Source of the DNA: Verrucomicrobiales bacterium
Lineage (GTDB): Bacteria > Verrucomicrobiota > Verrucomicrobiia > Limisphaerales > F1-80-MAGS106
Direction: 5' to 3'
DNA length: 52,256 nt
Assembly (NCBI GenBank): GCA_005805305.1
Contig: SYMW01000008.1
Span: forward strand, 1 to 52,256
The notes under the pieces: generated by a model
Told to the model about the DNA's origin: nothing
What the model saw: only the letters and a program-made list of their open reading frames with translations
The model's database searches: none
Program-made: the position numbers and the translations under genes
Shown here: positions 30,166 through 40,135 of the stretch, one piece after another
Layout of the letters: every line of letters begins with the position of its first letter
How positions within the stretch are numbered: position 1 is the first letter of the stretch

Positions 30166-30786
30166 CTATCCATGATTTTTCTTGGCCACCCATGCGCCGG
30201 CGATGGCTCCGCTCAAATGCCCTTCCCATGAAATCGGTCCAGTTTGCGGAAGGACGCCTAGATACATGCCCCCGAAAACGAGCAACACCAGGATGGCGAC
30301 CAGCGCTTGACGCCAGCTTTTGATGAAGATTCCCGCGGCGATGAAATAAGTCACCAGGCCAAACACGAGGCCGCTGGCCCCGATGTGCACAATCTCCACC
30401 CCCCGCCACAAGCCGCCGCGGCCGATGATCCAAGTGCCCAACCCGCTCGCGATCCAGATCAAAAGCAAGGTCGTCTTAGGGCGATAACGCCGATCGCAAA
30501 ACAAAAGAGTCAACAGAATGAAGAGAGGCCCGGCGTTGGCGAGGAGATGCGCGAAATTGGCATGCAACAACGGCATGAACATCACGCCTGGAAGCCCAGA
30601 GAGAGTCCGGGGTCGAACCCCATAAGTCTCCAATGGGTAAGGCGCAAACCGGCCCGCAAGGAAGACAAGGAACAGGAGCAAAATCCACGCGCCTCCGATT
30701 CGGGATGCTTGCTGGAGATTGCCGCCGCTCGTGTTTTCCATGCCTTTTTGCAACCTCACGTTGCCGTGGCCTGGGACGATCGGCAA
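30166..30786 (-). CDS. Rhomboid-family intramembrane serine protease
   Basis: HIGASGLVFGLV (GxSG serine) and SWEGHLSGAIAGAW histidine; multiple TM helices. Confidence 0.85.
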   Translation of the reverse strand: MPIVPGHGNVRLQKGMENTSGGNLQQASRIGGAWILLLFLVFLAGRFAPYPLETYGVRPRTLSGLPGVMFMPLLHANFAHLLANAGPLFILLTLLFCDRRYRPKTTLLLIWIASGLGTWIIGRGGLWRGVEIVHIGASGLVFGLVTYFIAAGIFIKSWRQALVAILVLLVFGGMYLGVLPQTGPISWEGHLSGAIAGAWVAKKNHG

Positions 30787-30960
30787 TCGTGAAATGGGGT
30801 GTGAGTGGGTGAAGAGATTTTAGACGGACGTTCATCGCCGAGCCATGAAGCAGCATCGCGGGGGGGGGTGGTCTGAGTCAGGACCGTTGTCTGTCACGAC
30901 GGACGGGACGACGGGTAGGTTGGGCCATTTTCACGTTCCATTCCCGCGCAATCTGTTATT

Positions 30961-31123
30961 CTCAAAACGGCAGTTGAACCTCGTGGAGATTTGCAAAAGC
31001 CTGGATGAGAAAGGTTTGACGAAGAACGAGGCATATCCCTTGTGGATCTGGTGAGTGATTCGGAAAATCTTTATCCCCAGGATCTTGCGAAGATTCGCCA
31101 GGGGCAACTGCCGTTTTAAGGGT
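30961..31123 (+). repeat. Family-1 imperfect palindromic repeat, copy C
   Basis: caaaacggcagttg...caactgccgttttaag: 13-bp perfect inverted ends (aaaacggcagttg). Confidence 0.85.
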
Positions 31124-31336
31124 TATCGCCCCGTTCCGAAGGGCGTCCTTTGGGATGCCCGATGACCGTTGACTGGATTCCCACCCACATTTCTTGGAAG
31201 CATGAAAACAGCCAGTGTTTCACCAACCGAACGACTGCAGGCACACCGGCCACATTCATGCTGTCTTTCGAACGGAACCTCTGCGAATTTTAAAACTCGA
31301 AGGCAGCGCGCCTGAAACACCAACTCGATCAGACAT

Positions 31337-32164
31337 TTGTTTATGCACAATCCTTCCGCGCTGGTTACCGGAGCGTCGCGCGGCATTGGGCGGGAGATTG
31401 CCTTGAGCCTCGCGCGATACGGCTTCGATATCCTTATCAATTATTCCGGCAACAAAGCCGCGGCCATGAGCGCCGCGTCGGAGTGTGTCCAAGCCGCGTC
31501 CCTGTCAGGGAGAACCATCCGAACGGTGGCCATTCAGGCGGACATCGGCGATTCCGCGTCCCGAAACCGTCTGATGATGGAAGCGCGCCGGTGGTCCCCT
31601 GCCCTGCACTTGTTGGTCAACAACGCGGGCATCGCACCGGCCGAGCGGGCCGATATTCTCGAGGGAAGCGAGGCCAGTTTCGACCGCGTGCTCGCTGTGA
31701 ATTTGAAAGCTCCTTATTTCCTCAGCCAACTCGCGGCGAAATGGATGCTGGAAGGGACACCGGCGGATTCGACTCCGCCGCCGGACCGGAGAGCCGACGC
31801 CCGCTGGCAACCTAAAATCATCAACATCTCGTCTGTGAGCGCCTACGCCGCCTCGATCAACCGAGGTGAATACTGCGTCTCCAAGGCCGGGCTATCCATG
31901 GTCACCGCTCTTTTCTCGCAACGGCTGGCGGCTCACGGGATTAACGTCTTTGAGATCCGCCCCGGAGTCATCACAACGGACATGACCGAAGCCGTCAAAG
32001 AAAAGTATGACACTCTCATCGCCGAAGGGCTAACCCCCATCCCCCGCTGGGGATCGCCCAGTGATGTCGCCCGAGCTGTGATCGCCATCGCCGAAGGAGC
32101 GTTCCCTTTCAGCACGGGCGAGGTCCTCAACGTGGACGGCGGCTTTCACCTTCGGAAACTTTGA
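31337..32164 (+). CDS. Short-chain dehydrogenase/reductase (3-ketoacyl-ACP reductase-like)
   Basis: [30 protein letters not shown] (YxxxK). Confidence 0.9.
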   Translation: MFMHNPSALVTGASRGIGREIALSLARYGFDILINYSGNKAAAMSAASECVQAASLSGRTIRTVAIQADIGDSASRNRLMMEARRWSPALHLLVNNAGIAPAERADILEGSEASFDRVLAVNLKAPYFLSQLAAKWMLEGTPADSTPPPDRRADARWQPKIINISSVSAYAASINRGEYCVSKAGLSMVTALFSQRLAAHGINVFEIRPGVITTDMTEAVKEKYDTLIAEGLTPIPRWGSPSDVARAVIAIAEGAFPFSTGEVLNVDGGFHLRKL

Positions 32165-32194
32165 CCGGTCTCGCGCCTCAACCCAGACACATCC

Positions 32195-33574
32195 ATGCCA
32201 CTCAAGATCGACCTCGCGCTCAACGCAAAAGATTTGATGCCGCGCATCCAGCGGCTCTGGGACCTATCCGCCGACAAAATTCTCGACATCGAGCGCTCCT
32301 GGCCGGAAAAGAGAGGAACTCCGGTGTTCACGGCCAACGGGACTTACACGACGCGTGGATGGACGGAGTGGACGCAAGGCTTTCAATACGGCGCGGCGCT
32401 GCTGCAGTTCGACGCGACAGGAGATCGTCGATTTATTGAGCTCGGGAGGAGCAAGACGATTCAGAGAATGGCCCCTCACGTGTCCCATGTGGGAGTGCAC
32501 GATCACGGCTTCAACAACATCTCGACCTATGGCAACCTTCATCGCTTGATGCGCGAGGGCCGAATTGAGGCGAACGACGAGGAACGTCATTTTTACGAGC
32601 TCGCCCTGAAGGTTTCAGGAGCGGTGCAAGCCGCGAGATGGACCGCGATCGAAGGCGGTCTGGGCTTCATTTACTCATTCAACGGACCCCACTCGCTGTT
32701 CATCGACACCATGCGATCGCTGAGATCGTTGATCGTGGCCTGGCAGCTCGGCCACGTGCTCATGGGGGAACGGGACACCGCCGTCTGCTTGCTCGAACGC
32801 GCCGTCATGCACGCGGAAGTGACGTCTCGCTTTAACGTGTACTTCGGCAAGGGTCGTGACCATTACGATGTCGCGGGACGCGTCGCTCACGAAAGCCTCT
32901 TCAATGTGAAAGACGGCGGTTATCGCTGCCCCAGCTCGCAGCAAGGATTCTCGCCATTCACGACCTGGACGCGGGGACTTGCCTGGGCCGTGTGCGGCTT
33001 CTCGGAGCTGCTCGAGTTTTTGCTCGAGCTGAACGACGGCACGCGAATCGGGAGCCGTTCCCTCTCACAAGTGATCGAGGGGTTTCTCGGCGCCGCGCGG
33101 GCGACCGCCCGGTTTTACGTGGAGAACACGTGCACCGACGGGGTTCCGTATTGGGACACAGGCGCCCCGTTATTGTGGCGGATCCAGGACGCCCTCGAAA
33201 AGCCCGCCCAGCCATTCAACGAATGGGAGCCCGTCGACAGCTCAGCCGCCGCGATCGCCGCCCAGGGACTGATCCGGCTCTCGAATGTGGAGCTCGCTCT
33301 TGGGAAACGCGCGGCATCCCGCCAATTGCAAAAGGCTGGTTTGACGATCGCCCGCACCTTGTTCTCGGATCCGTATCTCTCCCAATCCACAGCGCATCAA
33401 GGGCTGCTGCTCCACTCGGTTTATCACCGCCCCAACGGCTGGGATCACGTGGCCCGCAAACAGCGTGTGCCGAACGGGGAAAGCTCCATGTGGGGCGACT
33501 ACCATTTGAGGGAACTGGCCCTCTTGATCCAACGCCAGGCCACCCAGCAAAGGCCGTTGAAATTCTACATCTAG
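32195..33574 (+). CDS. Glycoside hydrolase family 88-like (unsaturated glucuronyl hydrolase-like)
   Basis: (alpha/alpha)6-like sequence; HDHGFNNIS, GYRCPSSQQGFSPFTTWTRGLAWAVCGF, DSSAAAIAAQGL typical of GH88-like proteins. Confidence 0.7.
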   Translation: MPLKIDLALNAKDLMPRIQRLWDLSADKILDIERSWPEKRGTPVFTANGTYTTRGWTEWTQGFQYGAALLQFDATGDRRFIELGRSKTIQRMAPHVSHVGVHDHGFNNISTYGNLHRLMREGRIEANDEERHFYELALKVSGAVQAARWTAIEGGLGFIYSFNGPHSLFIDTMRSLRSLIVAWQLGHVLMGERDTAVCLLERAVMHAEVTSRFNVYFGKGRDHYDVAGRVAHESLFNVKDGGYRCPSSQQGFSPFTTWTRGLAWAVCGFSELLEFLLELNDGTRIGSRSLSQVIEGFLGAARATARFYVENTCTDGVPYWDTGAPLLWRIQDALEKPAQPFNEWEPVDSSAAAIAAQGLIRLSNVELALGKRAASRQLQKAGLTIARTLFSDPYLSQSTAHQGLLLHSVYHRPNGWDHVARKQRVPNGESSMWGDYHLRELALLIQRQATQQRPLKFYI

Positions 33575-33641
33575 AATCCTGGCGGAACTAATTCCAAGGA
33601 ATGGTGTTCGAGGAACTGGTGTTCATCTTCAATCTTATTCG

Positions 33642-35357
33642 GTGAAACCCCACCGCATCGCCTGCTCGATCGTGATCTGGATGGCCGTCAATGGCTGCTC
33701 GACGAAGCACTATCGGCACTCGGCGGACAAGGAAGTGGCATCGGCGATCGCCCGGAAGACTCCCTCGGTCCCCAACATGGACCCGCGTTTCACCATCGAA
33801 CAAACCAATGCGCTGTCCTTGGAGAATCTCACGCTTTCGACAAATATCCCCAGCTTTCTTGGGACTGAAGGCGAAGTGGAGAAAACGGCGCGAGTGCTCT
33901 CCTTGGACAAAGCTATCGGGCTGGCGGTTCGCCACAGCCGCCTCTACCAAAACCGAAAGGAGCAGGTATTTCTCGAGGCCCTCGACCTGACTTTGGCACG
34001 GCACCAATTCACCCCCATTTTCGCCGCCGGCGCCGACGCCACCCACGAGGTCGGGACGGTTGAAGCCCTCGAGGCTCGTTTGGATCCCGTGACCGGCAGA
34101 CTTGTTCCTTTGCTGAGTGACAACCTTGTTGAACGTCATAGCGTCCGCGGCAATGGCAACGTCAACACGGGATGGATGATTCGGGATGTTGGCCGTATCA
34201 GCACGGCTTTCACCACTGATTTCTTCCGGTTCCTGACAGGCGGCCCGGAAACAATCGCCTCCTCGCGCGTGGGCGCGACGCTGATTCGCCCGCTGTGGCG
34301 GAATGCGGGATTCAAAGCGGAAATGGAGAATCTGACCCTGGCCGAAAGAGGCCTGCTGTATTCGCTGCGGGAGTTCACTCGGTTCAGGAAACAGTTCTCG
34401 GTGGATATCGCCGCTTTTTATTATCGGGTGTTGCAGAGCCGGGACGCGGCGCGGAACACCTATCTGGGCTATCAGAACTTCAAGCGAAGTGCTGAGCGCA
34501 CGCGCGCGCTGGTCAAAGAAAACCGCGTGAAGCTGGCCGAACTGGGCCGCTTGGAACAACAAGAACTGTCCCAGGAAACGCTCTGGATCTCCGCCATTCG
34601 AAATTACAAACTGGCTCTGGATAATTTCAAGATGCAGCTCGGGCTCTCCACGGAATCCAACATCGTGCTGGACGACCACGATTTGGAGCGCCTGTCGATC
34701 GTCCATCCAAACATGACCATGGAAAGCGCGATGGAGGTCGCGATGGCCTCGAGGCTCGACCTTCAGAACCTCAGGCAGCAGCACGAAGACACGGGCCGGG
34801 AAATCAAACTCGCGTCAAGCCGATTGAAACCCCAGGTGGATCTGATCGCCTCGGCCGGGTTTGAAAGCAAGCAGCAATCAGCCGCCAAACTCGCCGTGCC
34901 GGATATTGACCGTTATCGCTGGAGCGCCGGACTCAACCTGGATCCCGGCTTGGATCGGAAAGGAGAGCGGAATCTGTACCGAAGCGCTCTCATCCGGCAT
35001 GAGCGGTCGGCCCGGGCGATCGCCGAAGCCGAGGACAGCGTCAGACTCCAGGTTCGCGAAGATTTGAGAGCCCTCGACCAAGGAAAGCGCAGCCACGAGA
35101 ACAGTGAGCTGGGCGTGAAGCTCGCGGCCCGCCGCCTGGAGGAGCAAGATCTCCTGGCTGAACTGGGCCGTGGCCGCGCCCAGGACCAGGTGGACGCGCA
35201 AAACGATCTCACAGCGGCGAAGAATCAGCGCACCCAAGCCCTCGTCGAGCACACGGTCGCCCGGCTGCGGTTCTGGGAGCACTTGGGCATTCTCTTCATC
35301 AAAGAAGGCGGTCAGTGGCGGGAATTATCTGAAAATGGCGAAAGCCAACAACCCTGA
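33642..35357 (+). CDS. TolC-family outer-membrane efflux protein
   Basis: Lipobox-like MAVNGCSTKH; LDKAIGLAVRHSRLYQNRKEQVFLEALDLTLARHQF; coiled-coil duplications. Confidence 0.85.
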   Translation: MKPHRIACSIVIWMAVNGCSTKHYRHSADKEVASAIARKTPSVPNMDPRFTIEQTNALSLENLTLSTNIPSFLGTEGEVEKTARVLSLDKAIGLAVRHSRLYQNRKEQVFLEALDLTLARHQFTPIFAAGADATHEVGTVEALEARLDPVTGRLVPLLSDNLVERHSVRGNGNVNTGWMIRDVGRISTAFTTDFFRFLTGGPETIASSRVGATLIRPLWRNAGFKAEMENLTLAERGLLYSLREFTRFRKQFSVDIAAFYYRVLQSRDAARNTYLGYQNFKRSAERTRALVKENRVKLAELGRLEQQELSQETLWISAIRNYKLALDNFKMQLGLSTESNIVLDDHDLERLSIVHPNMTMESAMEVAMASRLDLQNLRQQHEDTGREIKLASSRLKPQVDLIASAGFESKQQSAAKLAVPDIDRYRWSAGLNLDPGLDRKGERNLYRSALIRHERSARAIAEAEDSVRLQVREDLRALDQGKRSHENSELGVKLAARRLEEQDLLAELGRGRAQDQVDAQNDLTAAKNQRTQALVEHTVARLRFWEHLGILFIKEGGQWRELSENGESQQP

Positions 35358-37140
35358 ACCCATGTCAATACGAAGCGTTTGGAAAATAGGGGCTCTTCTC
35401 GGGGTTATACTCCTTGGGGGGGCGTTCCTGAAAACACGCACCAAGCCCGCCGATATCGGGAGCACTTTCGCCGCACGCCGCGGTCCGCTCGATATCACGG
35501 TGCTCGAAGGGGGAGGCATCGAATCGGAGGAAAAGGGCGAGATCAAATGCGAAGTCAAAGGAGGTCAAGGCATCAAAATCCTGAAGATCGTGGAGGAAGG
35601 ATATCAGGTCACCGAGCAGGATGTGAAAACCAACAAAGTCCTCGTCCTGCTCGATTCGGCGGATCTGCGCACCAAGATCTTGCAGCAGGAAATCGCTTTC
35701 GGTTCGACCGCGGCATCTCTCGTCGACGCGCAGCAGGCTTACGACATCCAATTGAACCAAAACCTCAGCGATGTGAAAGCCGCCGAGCAAAAATCGGCGT
35801 TCGCGCGGATGGACTTTGACAAATACCTCGGTGATCGAGCTTCGCAGGATATTCTCGAAGAGCTGGATCTCGAACCCAGCCTGGCCGTTCCAACACTCGG
35901 TCAGACCAACTCCGTTCTAAAGGTTGCCGCCGGATCGCCCGCCTCCGCCGACGCATCGGCGGTCAAAGCACCCGCGGCGCCAGGGGCCCGCTCATCGGGA
36001 AGCATCGACTTCTCGAAATACGCGGACATCAACCTGCTCGGCGACGGCGAGGCCAAGCAGAAACTGCGCGAGCTGCAAGACGCGGTTCAAATCGCCCAAA
36101 AAGAGCTGCAGCAAGCCCAGTCGAAACTCGACGGGACGAAGCGCCTTTTTGAGAAGGATTTTGTGACCAAGATCGAGCTGGAGGGAGACCAGTTGGCTTA
36201 CGAAAACTCGGTGTTGAAAGTCAAAAAGGCGGAGACCGCTCTCAACCTCTTCGCCAAGTACGAGTTCAAAAAGGCGGCCCAAGAGTTTCTTTCAAAATAC
36301 GCCGAATCTCTCAGAGAGCTTGATCGCACGCGGAAGGGCGCCGTATCAAAACTCGCCCAGGCCGATGCCAAGCTTAAGTCGGCCCAGGCGCGTTCGTCGG
36401 TGGAGGAAACGCAGCTTTCCGAACTGAAGGAGCAACTCGAGAAGTGCGTCATCAAGGCGCCGCGGCCGGGCCTCGTGGTTTATGGATCGGGCGGAGAAAC
36501 GCGGTATTGGCGCGATGAAGAGCAAATCCGCGAGGGCGCCAGCGTGCGCGAAGGGCAAACAGTGCTGACCATCCCGGACATGAGGAAGATGTGCATCAAG
36601 GTAAAGATCCACGAATCCTACATCAAAAAGATCCTGAAAGGGCAATCGGTGCGCATCACGCCCGACTCGTTCCCGGAGCGGAAACTGGAGGGCCTCGTCA
36701 GCCAGGTCGGCGTGCTTCCGGACTCCGAAAACTCCTGGCTGAATCCGGACATGAAAGTTTACCGATGCACTATTTCGATCGTCGGGCATCATGACTGGAT
36801 AAGGCCCGGCATGAGCACCAAAGTGCAAATCGTGGTCAACCAATTGAGCGATGTCGTGCATGTGCCGCTCCAAGCCGTAAGCCCGATGGACAACAGGCGA
36901 GTTTGTTACGTGGTGCGGGGAGATCAACTGGAGCGGCGCGAGGTCGAAGTGGGTGAATTCAATGATGAATTCATCGAGATCAAAAGCGGGCTCCAGGCAA
37001 CCGAACGAGTCGCCTTGCGCCCACCCGCCGGCAGTGAGGACAAGGACAGCGCCAAAGAGGGCAAGAAATCCTCCGAACCCGCGGAGACTCCCAAGCCTGG
37101 GGCGCCCGGCGTTTCCACGGCCCTCAAAGGGGGCAAATGA
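35335..37140 (+). CDS. Efflux periplasmic adaptor subunit (HlyD/MacA-like)
   Basis: TM helix, long coiled coil, IKAPRPGLVVYGSG barrel-lipoyl motif; start overlaps the TolC gene end (alternative 35362). Confidence 0.8.
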   Translation: MAKANNPEPMSIRSVWKIGALLGVILLGGAFLKTRTKPADIGSTFAARRGPLDITVLEGGGIESEEKGEIKCEVKGGQGIKILKIVEEGYQVTEQDVKTNKVLVLLDSADLRTKILQQEIAFGSTAASLVDAQQAYDIQLNQNLSDVKAAEQKSAFARMDFDKYLGDRASQDILEELDLEPSLAVPTLGQTNSVLKVAAGSPASADASAVKAPAAPGARSSGSIDFSKYADINLLGDGEAKQKLRELQDAVQIAQKELQQAQSKLDGTKRLFEKDFVTKIELEGDQLAYENSVLKVKKAETALNLFAKYEFKKAAQEFLSKYAESLRELDRTRKGAVSKLAQADAKLKSAQARSSVEETQLSELKEQLEKCVIKAPRPGLVVYGSGGETRYWRDEEQIREGASVREGQTVLTIPDMRKMCIKVKIHESYIKKILKGQSVRITPDSFPERKLEGLVSQVGVLPDSENSWLNPDMKVYRCTISIVGHHDWIRPGMSTKVQIVVNQLSDVVHVPLQAVSPMDNRRVCYVVRGDQLERREVEVGEFNDEFIEIKSGLQATERVALRPPAGSEDKDSAKEGKKSSEPAETPKPGAPGVSTALKGGK

Positions 37141-37176
37141 CGCTCGGGAAACGGGCGCACTTCCGGGGCCGCATCC

Positions 37177-38538
37177 ATGGCTGACCTTTCCACCCCATCA
37201 GCCATCGAAGAAACGCGGGATGGGTCGAAGCCAGCCTTCGATCGCCGGGCTCTTTTTCTGGCCCGGTTGTGGCGGGTGATGCGACTCGGTCTTCGCAGTC
37301 TTTGGCTGCATCGGCTGCGCTCGTTGTTGACGGTCTTGGGCATCGTTTTCGGCGTCTGTTCGGTGATCGCGATGCTGGCCATCGGCGAGGGCGCCAGCTT
37401 CGCCGCCCAGGAGCAGATAAAAAGTCTTGGCAGTCAGAACATCATCCTGCGCAGCGTGAAACCACAGCAAGAGCAGAAAGTCACCCAACAGAGCGGCCAG
37501 TTCCTGCTAAACTACGGGCTGACCTACGACGATATTCGAGCGATCCAGGCGACGATCCCCGGCGTGGTGGTCGTGGTGCCGGGACGCATTCTTCAGGACT
37601 TCGTCTGGAACATCAGCCGCAGGGTCGACTCAGAAATCGTCGGCACCGTCCCGTGGTATCCGGAAATGAGAAACCATCCGGTGGCGCGAGGACGATTTTT
37701 TACCGATCTCGAGATGGAAGCGAAGGCCAAGGTCTGTGTGCTCAGCGCTGAAGCGGCCGAAAAGCTGTTTCCACTGGACCTGCCCCTGGGGCATTCGGTG
37801 CGAGTCGGCGCCCGATACTACCAGGTGATCGGCGTGATGGAGCGCGACGCGGGTCATACAGGTGACAACGAGATCAATCAAAACGGCGCGCCCGCGGTGG
37901 AAAGCCGCATTTATCTGCCCTTGGAAACGCTGAAGACACATTACGGCGATGTCATCTTCAAGCGGCGAGTCGGCAGCCGCGAGATGGAGAAGGTGGTGCT
38001 GCACGAAATCACCGTCAAAGTCGAGGACCGAGAGCAAGTGATCAATGTGTCACTGGCGATCCAGGATTTGTTGAAGAGGAAACACAAGAAAACCGACTAT
38101 CGAATGATCGTGCCGCTCGAATTGCTCAAACGAGCTGCTGAGACGAAGCGCATTTTCAGCATCGTCCTCGGCTCGATCGCGGCCATTTCCCTGCTGGTTG
38201 GCGGCATTGGCATCATGAACATCATGCTCGCCAGTGTGACGGAACGAACACGGGAGATCGGCATTCGCCGCGCCATGGGCGCCAAAAGGCGCGACGTGGT
38301 GCTGCAGTTCCTGGCGGAAACGGTAATCCTCTCGGGCGCGGGCGGCATCCTCGGCGTGGTTCTTGGCGTGGCCATCCCGAATCTCGTGACGCTATTCTCC
38401 GGCCTGCCAACGATAGTGACCTTGTGGGCTCCACCTCTGGCATTTTCGATTTCCGCCTTCGTGGGGGTCGTTTTCGGCATCTACCCCGCTCTCCGGGCCG
38501 CTCGGATGGACCCCGTGGAGGCGCTGCGCCATGGGTGA
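37177..38538 (+). CDS. ABC transporter permease (MacB/FtsX family)
   Basis: LRSLLTVLGIVFGVCSVIAMLAIGEGA; IGIMNIMLASVTERTREIGIRRAMGAKRRDV; FGIYPALRAARMDPVEALRHG. Confidence 0.9.
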   Translation: MADLSTPSAIEETRDGSKPAFDRRALFLARLWRVMRLGLRSLWLHRLRSLLTVLGIVFGVCSVIAMLAIGEGASFAAQEQIKSLGSQNIILRSVKPQQEQKVTQQSGQFLLNYGLTYDDIRAIQATIPGVVVVVPGRILQDFVWNISRRVDSEIVGTVPWYPEMRNHPVARGRFFTDLEMEAKAKVCVLSAEAAEKLFPLDLPLGHSVRVGARYYQVIGVMERDAGHTGDNEINQNGAPAVESRIYLPLETLKTHYGDVIFKRRVGSREMEKVVLHEITVKVEDREQVINVSLAIQDLLKRKHKKTDYRMIVPLELLKRAAETKRIFSIVLGSIAAISLLVGGIGIMNIMLASVTERTREIGIRRAMGAKRRDVVLQFLAETVILSGAGGILGVVLGVAIPNLVTLFSGLPTIVTLWAPPLAFSISAFVGVVFGIYPALRAARMDPVEALRHG

Positions 38539-38621
38539 ATTCCAAGGCGCTGCGGCTCGTGCCGTTGGAAACCGCCGGTCATTTCTGGCACCAGCCGCGC
38601 GAGGTCGCGCTCGTCATCCTA

Positions 38622-39701
38622 TCAGGGCTGGCTTGGGGTGTTCTCCGATACCGAGCCCTGGTCACTGAACGCGGGCTGGGTGCCCTCGCTTTTCTTGCGT
38701 CCGAGCAATTCCTTCTCCAATTCCGCAACGCGCCGCAAGAGTTCAGGAAGTTGTTGAGCCGCGAGCATCTGCCGCTTCATTTGTCGGTCAGGCGCCGCCG
38801 GGGAGCCGAACCATTTCTCGCCATCCGGGACATGGCTCATCACGCCTGACTGAGCTGAGATGATGACCCGATTGCCAATCTTCAAGTGGCCCGCAATGCC
38901 TGCTTGCCCGGCAACCGTGACATAGCTGCCTAGTTTTGTGCTTCCTGCAACACCCACTTGGGACACCAAAATGCAATGATCCCCCGTGACCACGTTGTGC
39001 CCCAGCTGCACCAGGTTGTCGATCTTCGTGCCGCGCCCGATCACCGTAGGCCCCAAAGCTCCACGATCCACCGTCGTGTTGGCCCCGATTTCCACATCAT
39101 CGTGGACCAGGACGTGCCCCACCTGAGGGACCTTCCTGTGGGCTCCTCCATCCAGCACATACCCAAAACCGTCCGAGCCAAGGACGGCTCCAGCGTGGAT
39201 TCGGACCCGATTGCCCACCAGAGTTCCGGGGTAAAGGGTGACCCGGGGAAACAAGTGAGTGTGGGCGCCCAAGGAACAATGGTCTCCGACATAACAACCC
39301 GTCTCCACAATCGAGTTGGGACCGATCTTAACTTCCTCTCCGATCGTGCAGAATGGGCCGATGAAAGCGCTGGCGTCGATCGACGCGCTGGGGGCGACGA
39401 CCACCGTGGCGTGGATGCCCGGCTTGAATTCGGGCTCTGGAAAAAACAAGGGCAAGATCTTGGCGAACGCTATCCTTGAATTGGGGACGTGAATCAGGGT
39501 TTTGACGCCCCCGGAATACAGGGTATCCACGAGGATCGCCGACGCGGCGGTTTGCTCGGCCAGACGAAAGTAGGTCTCGTTTTCGGCGAACGTCAGATCC
39601 CCTTTCTTGGCGGCGTAGGCGGGTGAGAATCCCAGCAAATCAAGATTCGAATCGCCGACAACCCGGCCTCCGACTTGCCGTGCAATCTCGCAGACCTTCA
39701 T
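38622..39701 (-). CDS. lpxD: UDP-3-O-acylglucosamine N-acyltransferase
   Basis: Hexapeptide-repeat left-handed beta-helix; LGSDGFGYV, VQLGHNVVTGDHC; likely start MKVCEIARQVGG at 39701. Confidence 0.9.
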   Translation of the reverse strand: MKVCEIARQVGGRVVGDSNLDLLGFSPAYAAKKGDLTFAENETYFRLAEQTAASAILVDTLYSGGVKTLIHVPNSRIAFAKILPLFFPEPEFKPGIHATVVVAPSASIDASAFIGPFCTIGEEVKIGPNSIVETGCYVGDHCSLGAHTHLFPRVTLYPGTLVGNRVRIHAGAVLGSDGFGYVLDGGAHRKVPQVGHVLVHDDVEIGANTTVDRGALGPTVIGRGTKIDNLVQLGHNVVTGDHCILVSQVGVAGSTKLGSYVTVAGQAGIAGHLKIGNRVIISAQSGVMSHVPDGEKWFGSPAAPDRQMKRQMLAAQQLPELLRRVAELEKELLGRKKSEGTQPAFSDQGSVSENTPSQP

Positions 39702-40063
39702 TGTCCCTTTTGTTGGTTCACGATGCGGTTGTTTTCTCCCAAAACGATGACGCTCGGACTCCAGGAGGCGGCGGCCGTTGGATCGGCCCACGTGTAGCTC
39801 ATGATCGTCAGCCTGTCGCCCGCCTTTCCGAGATGCGCGACGGCGCCGTTCAAGATGACATCGCCAGAACCCCGGCGGCCCTTGATGGCGTAAGTTTCAA
39901 AGCGGTTGCCATTCGCCAAATTGCCACAAAGAATCCGCTCGTAGGGCAGCATTCCCACCGTCTCCATCAAGCTCTCGTCTATGGTCAAGCTACCCTCGTA
40001 ATCGAGGCAAGATTCGGTCACTTGCGCCCGATGAATTTTGGTTCGTAAAACCTGTATCTGCAT
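39698..40063 (-). CDS. panD: Aspartate 1-decarboxylase
   Basis: MQIQVLRTKIHRAQVTESCLDYEGSLTID: conserved N-terminus with Gly-Ser self-cleavage site; ALGENNRIV-like C-end. Confidence 0.93.
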   Translation of the reverse strand: MQIQVLRTKIHRAQVTESCLDYEGSLTIDESLMETVGMLPYERILCGNLANGNRFETYAIKGRRGSGDVILNGAVAHLGKAGDRLTIMSYTWADPTAAASWSPSVIVLGENNRIVNQQKGQ

Positions 40064-40094
40064 AGCAATTCGTTGACTTGACAAATGGCGATCA

Positions 40095-40134
40095 CTATAA
40101 AGACCGGCCGGGCCAATTCAACATCTCTTTATAG
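40095..40134. promoter_or_regulatory. Perfect 9-bp inverted repeat in the panD / Gfo-Idh divergent gap
   Basis: CTATAAAGA (40095-40103) and TCTTTATAG (40126-40134), ending one base before ATG 40136. Confidence 0.5.
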
Positions 40135-40135
40135 C

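Noticed and set aside
33597-33630. Short direct repeat ggaatggtgttcga / ggaactggtgttcat
   Set aside because: Only two imperfect units; could be chance.
33588-34784. 398-aa minus-strand ORF
   Set aside because: Antisense to the TolC gene.
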